Part shown: positions 59,290 through 64,000 of the stretch, piece after piece
How the letters are laid out: each line of letters starts with the position of its first letter
How positions within the stretch are numbered: position 1 is the first letter of the stretch
Assembly (NCBI GenBank): GCA_015680905.1
Contig: CM027380.1
Coordinates: forward strand, 14,650,001 to 14,714,000
Direction: 5' to 3'
Length of the DNA stretch: 64,000 nucleotides
DNA from: Coptis chinensis
Lineage: Eukaryota > Streptophyta > Magnoliopsida > Ranunculales > Ranunculaceae
Translations under genes and position numbers: made by a program
Notes under the pieces: model-generated
Database searches by the model: none
What the model saw: the letters and a program-made list of their open reading frames with translations, nothing else
What the model was told of the DNA's origin: nothing

Positions 59290-62200
59290 GGACTAATAGC
59301 ATTTGATGCGTCCACACACAAATCAGTCCCACTCTGTCCGTTCCATACTTATATATTTGTTTCTTCCACCTTGGATATTCATATCGACCTATTATCGCCT
59401 CCCATGATTAACCACATGCGGGAACCAAAGACATGCGAACTTCATTACTATGGGGACGGTTAACACATATAAATACAATGATCAATGCAAAATGGCTCGA
59501 TCCATCATCCATTTCCTAATTAAGCTATCTCTACCCTTGTTTTTAGCGTGACCGTGCATCGCTTGATGAAATGTGGATGGAAATGGGATAAGTGGCCGAT
59601 CCCAACATGAATCTTTCGATTCATTGACTTCCACCTTGAAATTCCTTTATTTACGTATTTCGAATATGAGTCCATTTATAAGGTAAACTCATTCGATAAA
59701 GTACTCCTAATGGTTCACATCATAATAATGGTGCACCTTGCAGTTCAAAACATACAAATAACAGCTATTACGGGGAACCTAATTGTTCTTGTTTTTCAAT
59801 CCTCCTCCCTTATCGTTCTCCATCACATCTGAGGCCACACATTTTGTATTTCCTTCATTTGTTCTTCACATACAAACGCACATATTTTGTATTTCTTTTA
59901 TTGTCTTCAGTTCAAGGACTTTGTACCTAACTTAATCTAGTGCCTTTGCCGCGTTCTTTCCATGATTGAGTGCATGAAGACCGATTGGCAATATTTCAAT
60001 AGATGTGTTCACCGCGATGGGTGACACAAAGCGACTCACTTGGCAAAGATATATTGTTCATCGGGACTTGCATTCACAACAACGAGAATCTAAGCGGTGT
60101 AACAAATTTTATGAAGTTAAACTTTCGTCCACTATTTGTCTGTACCGTTAAGTAATGTTGACAACAAAGACAACTCACAGATCTGAACCAATGCAAATAT
60201 CAATAAAACTGAATTGTACATCTTGAGGCTGATTTCTGTTACATTAGTATCCATGACTCCATGCACCAATGCACGGACACAACAACATACATACACGTTC
60301 ATGTCCTATTTAAACTCGAGCTTGAAAAAGCCAAGGTGGTGCTGCAAAGCCTTCCCTATCAAATCTTTTGCTGCAGCTTTTGCTGTTTGTTCGATTCACT
60401 GTATTGATCTCCCTGCATCGATCGATTGATGAGATCGATCCAACTCCCTTCTTTCATAATTGTTAGGTTTAGAAGCGACCGATTCGGACTCGAATGTGCT
60501 TTGCGGTTTTTGAATTCTTCCGATTAGTGCCAAATCCAATGCTCAATGTCACTCCACCTCACAACAATTCATAAAAACATTTTTATGCTTCTCGCATGGA
60601 CCACATATTTATCCAACATCAGAGAGGTGTAGAATGTCAAATTTAACTTATATATATCTTTGGTTTCCAAATGTAGTTCAGATGTTGCAATATTTATTGT
60701 AATCGGAGTTCCATATAAATGCTTTATATCGACTATTACGGTTTAAAACTGTCACACAATTGTGTATGACAACAACACTATAAGAAACCGAATAAACGAA
60801 ACCAAAAGGCAGAGAGTCTACTAGGACTCAAGTTGATAGGCCATGATACAAATCCACTCTTTCTTTTAACCAAATACCAAACGCAGACCTTATTTTGCTT
60901 CCATCAAATTTAAACAGATACCTCATCAAGGTTATCGACACATAATGGAAAATTTTCTGGTACCAACTTAAAATAAGACATTCAAATAACTTCATAGGGC
61001 ACGGAAGGCTAGAACTAAGATGAGATATAGTTCGGGCACATTGTAAAAAGAAAGAGACTTACGGCGGGGGCTACAAACGCTTAGAAGTCAGGGGCTCTCA
61101 GCATATTGAGTAAATAAATGATGGGCCTATTATGCATTAAGGCAGAATTTTTCGTGAAGATGACTTCCACACCAAAAAAATTTAAGCGTGGTCAAAAGGC
61201 GGGTTGCAGAAATTTTGAAGTGGTGGTCTTGTGGGCAGTTCCTATTGTCACATCTTTTAATCAAATTAGACTTTAGACATATTCAAATAAAATGATTTAA
61301 TGCGAGGATGATCTCTACGATGCGAAGATCATTTTCAAATAATCACACCTAAAAACATTGTGCGAGACATAACAATGTGCTACTCGTGCAAAAGCGGATA
61401 GGGAAATTTTCCAACGGGATGCTCCATATCAACATTGAATCCCCTAACCGACGCTCGACTAATTACAGATTGACCATAAAGTTAAATCTCTAAAATTTTC
61501 AAGTATAAGATATGATCACTATATAGCATAAATATCGAGAATAACTTAGATCGACTTACACGGTCAATGGTTCTTTGATCCCGCATCGCATCGGACCCGG
61601 TTGCGGCAAAGATCCAAAGATCCTGCGGCAGAGTATCATCCTCACCCACAATAGAAGCGAGTTTTCACCAATATCGTACATAGAAAAGACATTAAAAAGC
61701 TTGACTTATCTCTCCAGCCTCAAACAGGTGGGATAAGGACTTAAGGCCTTTGACGGAAAAACTTTGGTACACCCCCTCTAAGTCCTTCTTCTGATGTTCT
61801 TCTCAGGTTCTTAACCTTCCTAATCCAGTAACTTTACTGTTTTCATATTCGCTTCGTACCTTTCTTTGGAGAAACCATGTAGACACCAGCAGTGCGATGG
61901 AATTTCCTGTGCTTCCAGTTGAAGTTCTGTTGCACAACTGGAATTTTCAAAGAACATTACATCCTTTAGAATAGAAAATCGCAATGAGAAGATAATTTAA
62001 TCTCTCTTCAAATACCGGTGAAGCGATCAAATCTTTAGGTAAAAGCAGAAAAAGGAGGTTAAGAAACAAAAAGGCCTACTGAATTGTCTTGGTGAAGGCT
62101 TGGTTGAAGGCTTGGTTGAGACGTCATCCCATTTGCTTGTAGTGACAGATAACACAGTAGACTTTCTGACACTACCGTGTTTTCTGACACTGTAGGCTTG

Positions 62201-64000
62201 GTTGAGGCTACGGTTACACGATCCAGGCTAGGGGAGAAATACAACTAAACAAGATTATCTTGCTAATTCGGGGCAATCATAGGACCAAGGCCAACGGACC
62301 CGCAAGAATAAAGGATAGTGGCGGGGATAAGTAAAACATTTCTAATATAATCATTCGAGGAAGGGAGTCCGATTCCAACCTTGAATGTGTGTTGAAACTA
62401 AAAGATGATTATGGAACTGGGAAGTTTGGCTCAGAACGCTAGTTAAGTGTTTAGTAGTTCTTTCTTATGAATCAAATGTTTGCCCTCATATATATCTCGA
62501 GCGGACCAAAGACATTGCTCTTGCTTTCCTATCCGAGTGACCCAAGATAATATCATTTGTTCATACACGAAGGAACACGGTTATCAAGCACATTATCAAA
62601 TTCTTGTTAAGATAAAACTTAAAAGATTAATCTAGATGAAGAAATGCTAAAACTTAGTAAAAAGCCATTTAGAATGAGGGCACAGAACTGCCGCGAGATT
62701 AAAGTACAAGTTACCCGGGCAATCCTCCATATCAAAATCTGAGGGTAAGAGGCACATAGCTCATGGATCAATTATAGTCATGCTAAAATAATAACTATTT
62801 TTATCCTTTGTTTCCATGATGTCATCTAAGAAGCATACCAATTTCTAAACTAACACCTTCTTACTATTCACTTAGTTAGTATAGGACTCATGGGGAGTCT
62901 TGGGATCGCAAGAGGTGGAGAGGCCCTCCATAAAGTGCATGAGCATAAAAATTGTCCTCATGTGGCAAGGAATATCCATGTGGAGCGATTGGCAATTGCT
63001 CAAAAACAAAATCCTTTGAGTTACACGAAAAGAGTCCTCCAAAGCTACGGGTGGGAAAACATCGAACTAATGTAGTAACATCCGGACATCCGAACAACTG
63101 AACAATGAACTCTTTCTAATTCAAATTTGAGAACCAACACCGGTTGATCACGGTTCTATGAGACATTCGACATGTTCCCCACACTAAAGGGCTGCACCTA
63201 CTCATTGACGGACTTAGAAGGTATACTTCTAATCAAGATTACACATTGAGAGCCCTTACCCGTTTTTTATAGTGGGCAAGTCAAACCCCTAAGAACATGA
63301 CTAAACAACTAATAGTACCGCCACCTTCCACTGATTTACACGCTTAATGTGTGTTACTATGTGTGTGTGCTTAATGTAAAGAACATAATAACCACAATAA
63401 AATAAATTTCCCCTCACCTTCAATCCACTGAGCTAGTAACTCCACTATTCAGTCAATAAATTCTAGTTGACTATAAATTCCACTGAGTATGTAACTCCAC
63501 TATTCTAGGCTTCTAGGGTGAATTGTTTGCTGTTATATTCAATAAATTGCTCTGGGATAAAGTGTCTTTGACAGTTTGACCAAGTAAAAATTGTTGTTGT
63601 GCGTATTAGGTCAATAAAATGGGAACAAAATAGTGAGAAACAAACAACAACTCGAGTTGTTGACACCAAAAATTCCACATAAATAACTAAGTTGCGACAG
63701 TGAAAAGTGCTAATTGATCACCAAACCAAACTCTAATAGGCTCATTAAATAAAAGTTGTGTGGTCTATGGATCTAGCTTTTACCGTCAAATAATTGATGA
63801 TTAAAAGCAGATTCCACCAATTAAAAGATTCCCAATGCAAATGAATAAGAATCACTCACCGGAATATGCATATCCCTTCAATGTGTAGGGCATTTGTGTC
63901 GTTCTTTGAATTAATCGGTAAGATCTCTTCGCGTGACATGGTGTTGTGATTCTTGAATTTATGTTGATTCGTTGATAATGTATTACGGCTTGTACCACCA
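59290..64000. other. Terminal 4.7 kb: no gene recognised
   Basis: Moderately AT-rich sequence on both strands with only short unrelated ORFs. Small local repeats occur: GAAGGCTTGGTTGA twice near 62094-62118, and TTTCTGACACT..CGTG/TGTAGG near 62162-62195. No RNA gene, LTR or transposase motif was identified. Confidence 0.45.

Noticed and set aside
60214-60429. 71-residue ORF ending in an Ala/Phe-rich stretch
   Set aside because: No recognisable domain, no splice or promoter context, and its length is expected by chance.

Overview
The window is nuclear DNA from a flowering plant, probably a eudicot. It is AT-rich and intron-bearing, and most of it is nested transposable elements. I cannot name the species. 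The only near-complete host genes are two tandem oligopeptide transporter (OPT family) genes on the minus strand: OPT-A (19.2-24.0 kb) and OPT-B (25.4-29.9 kb). They share the same six-exon layout and the family motifs NPGPFN.KEH and KIPP. As given, both reading frames are disrupted, mostly by single-base length changes in short homopolymer runs. The same kind of difference separates two halves of a LINE duplication at 15.7-16.4 kb, so sequencing error in the assembly is a serious alternative to true decay.

Layout. 0-9.8 kb: a minus-strand Athila-lineage Ty3/gypsy fossil, cut at 9783 by a sequence starting like a CACTA transposon. 9.8-18.7 kb: a probable chimeric region with a clathrin heavy chain gene fragment, other exon-like pieces, a decayed LINE ORF1 with an internal duplication, and a CGATAT-rich MITE-like repeat. 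19-30 kb: the OPT pair, with a SINE-like insertion in an OPT-A intron. 30-33.5 kb: degenerate tandem repeats. 33.5-46 kb: nested retroelement fossils. A Tat-lineage gypsy (plus strand) is interrupted by an Athila-like element (minus strand). That element is split by a ~3.7-kb solo LTR flanked by near-identical 5-bp duplications, and is followed by further fragments of the same LTR family.

45.9-51.5 kb holds a decayed Mutator-like element (MULE) on the minus strand. Its order is FAR1-type zinc-binding domain, MULE transposase, SWIM finger and a C-terminal OTU cysteine protease domain. Palindromic AAACGAC/GTCGTTT modules recur at both ends and in an intron, and a telomere-like minisatellite lies at its 5' side. 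51.5-56 kb holds a 717-bp inverted-repeat element with a 6-bp duplication, a 2,159-bp hAT-like element with an exact 8-bp duplication enclosing an unusually GC-rich, organelle-like block, and a second CGATAT repeat. 57.0-57.7 kb has two exons of a broken PAA2/HMA8-type chloroplast copper ATPase. From 59.3 kb to the end I recognise no gene.

There is no operon-like organisation. The OPT pair is a simple tandem duplication, and almost everything else is explained by insertion, nesting and decay of mobile elements, some of which seem to carry pieces of host genes.
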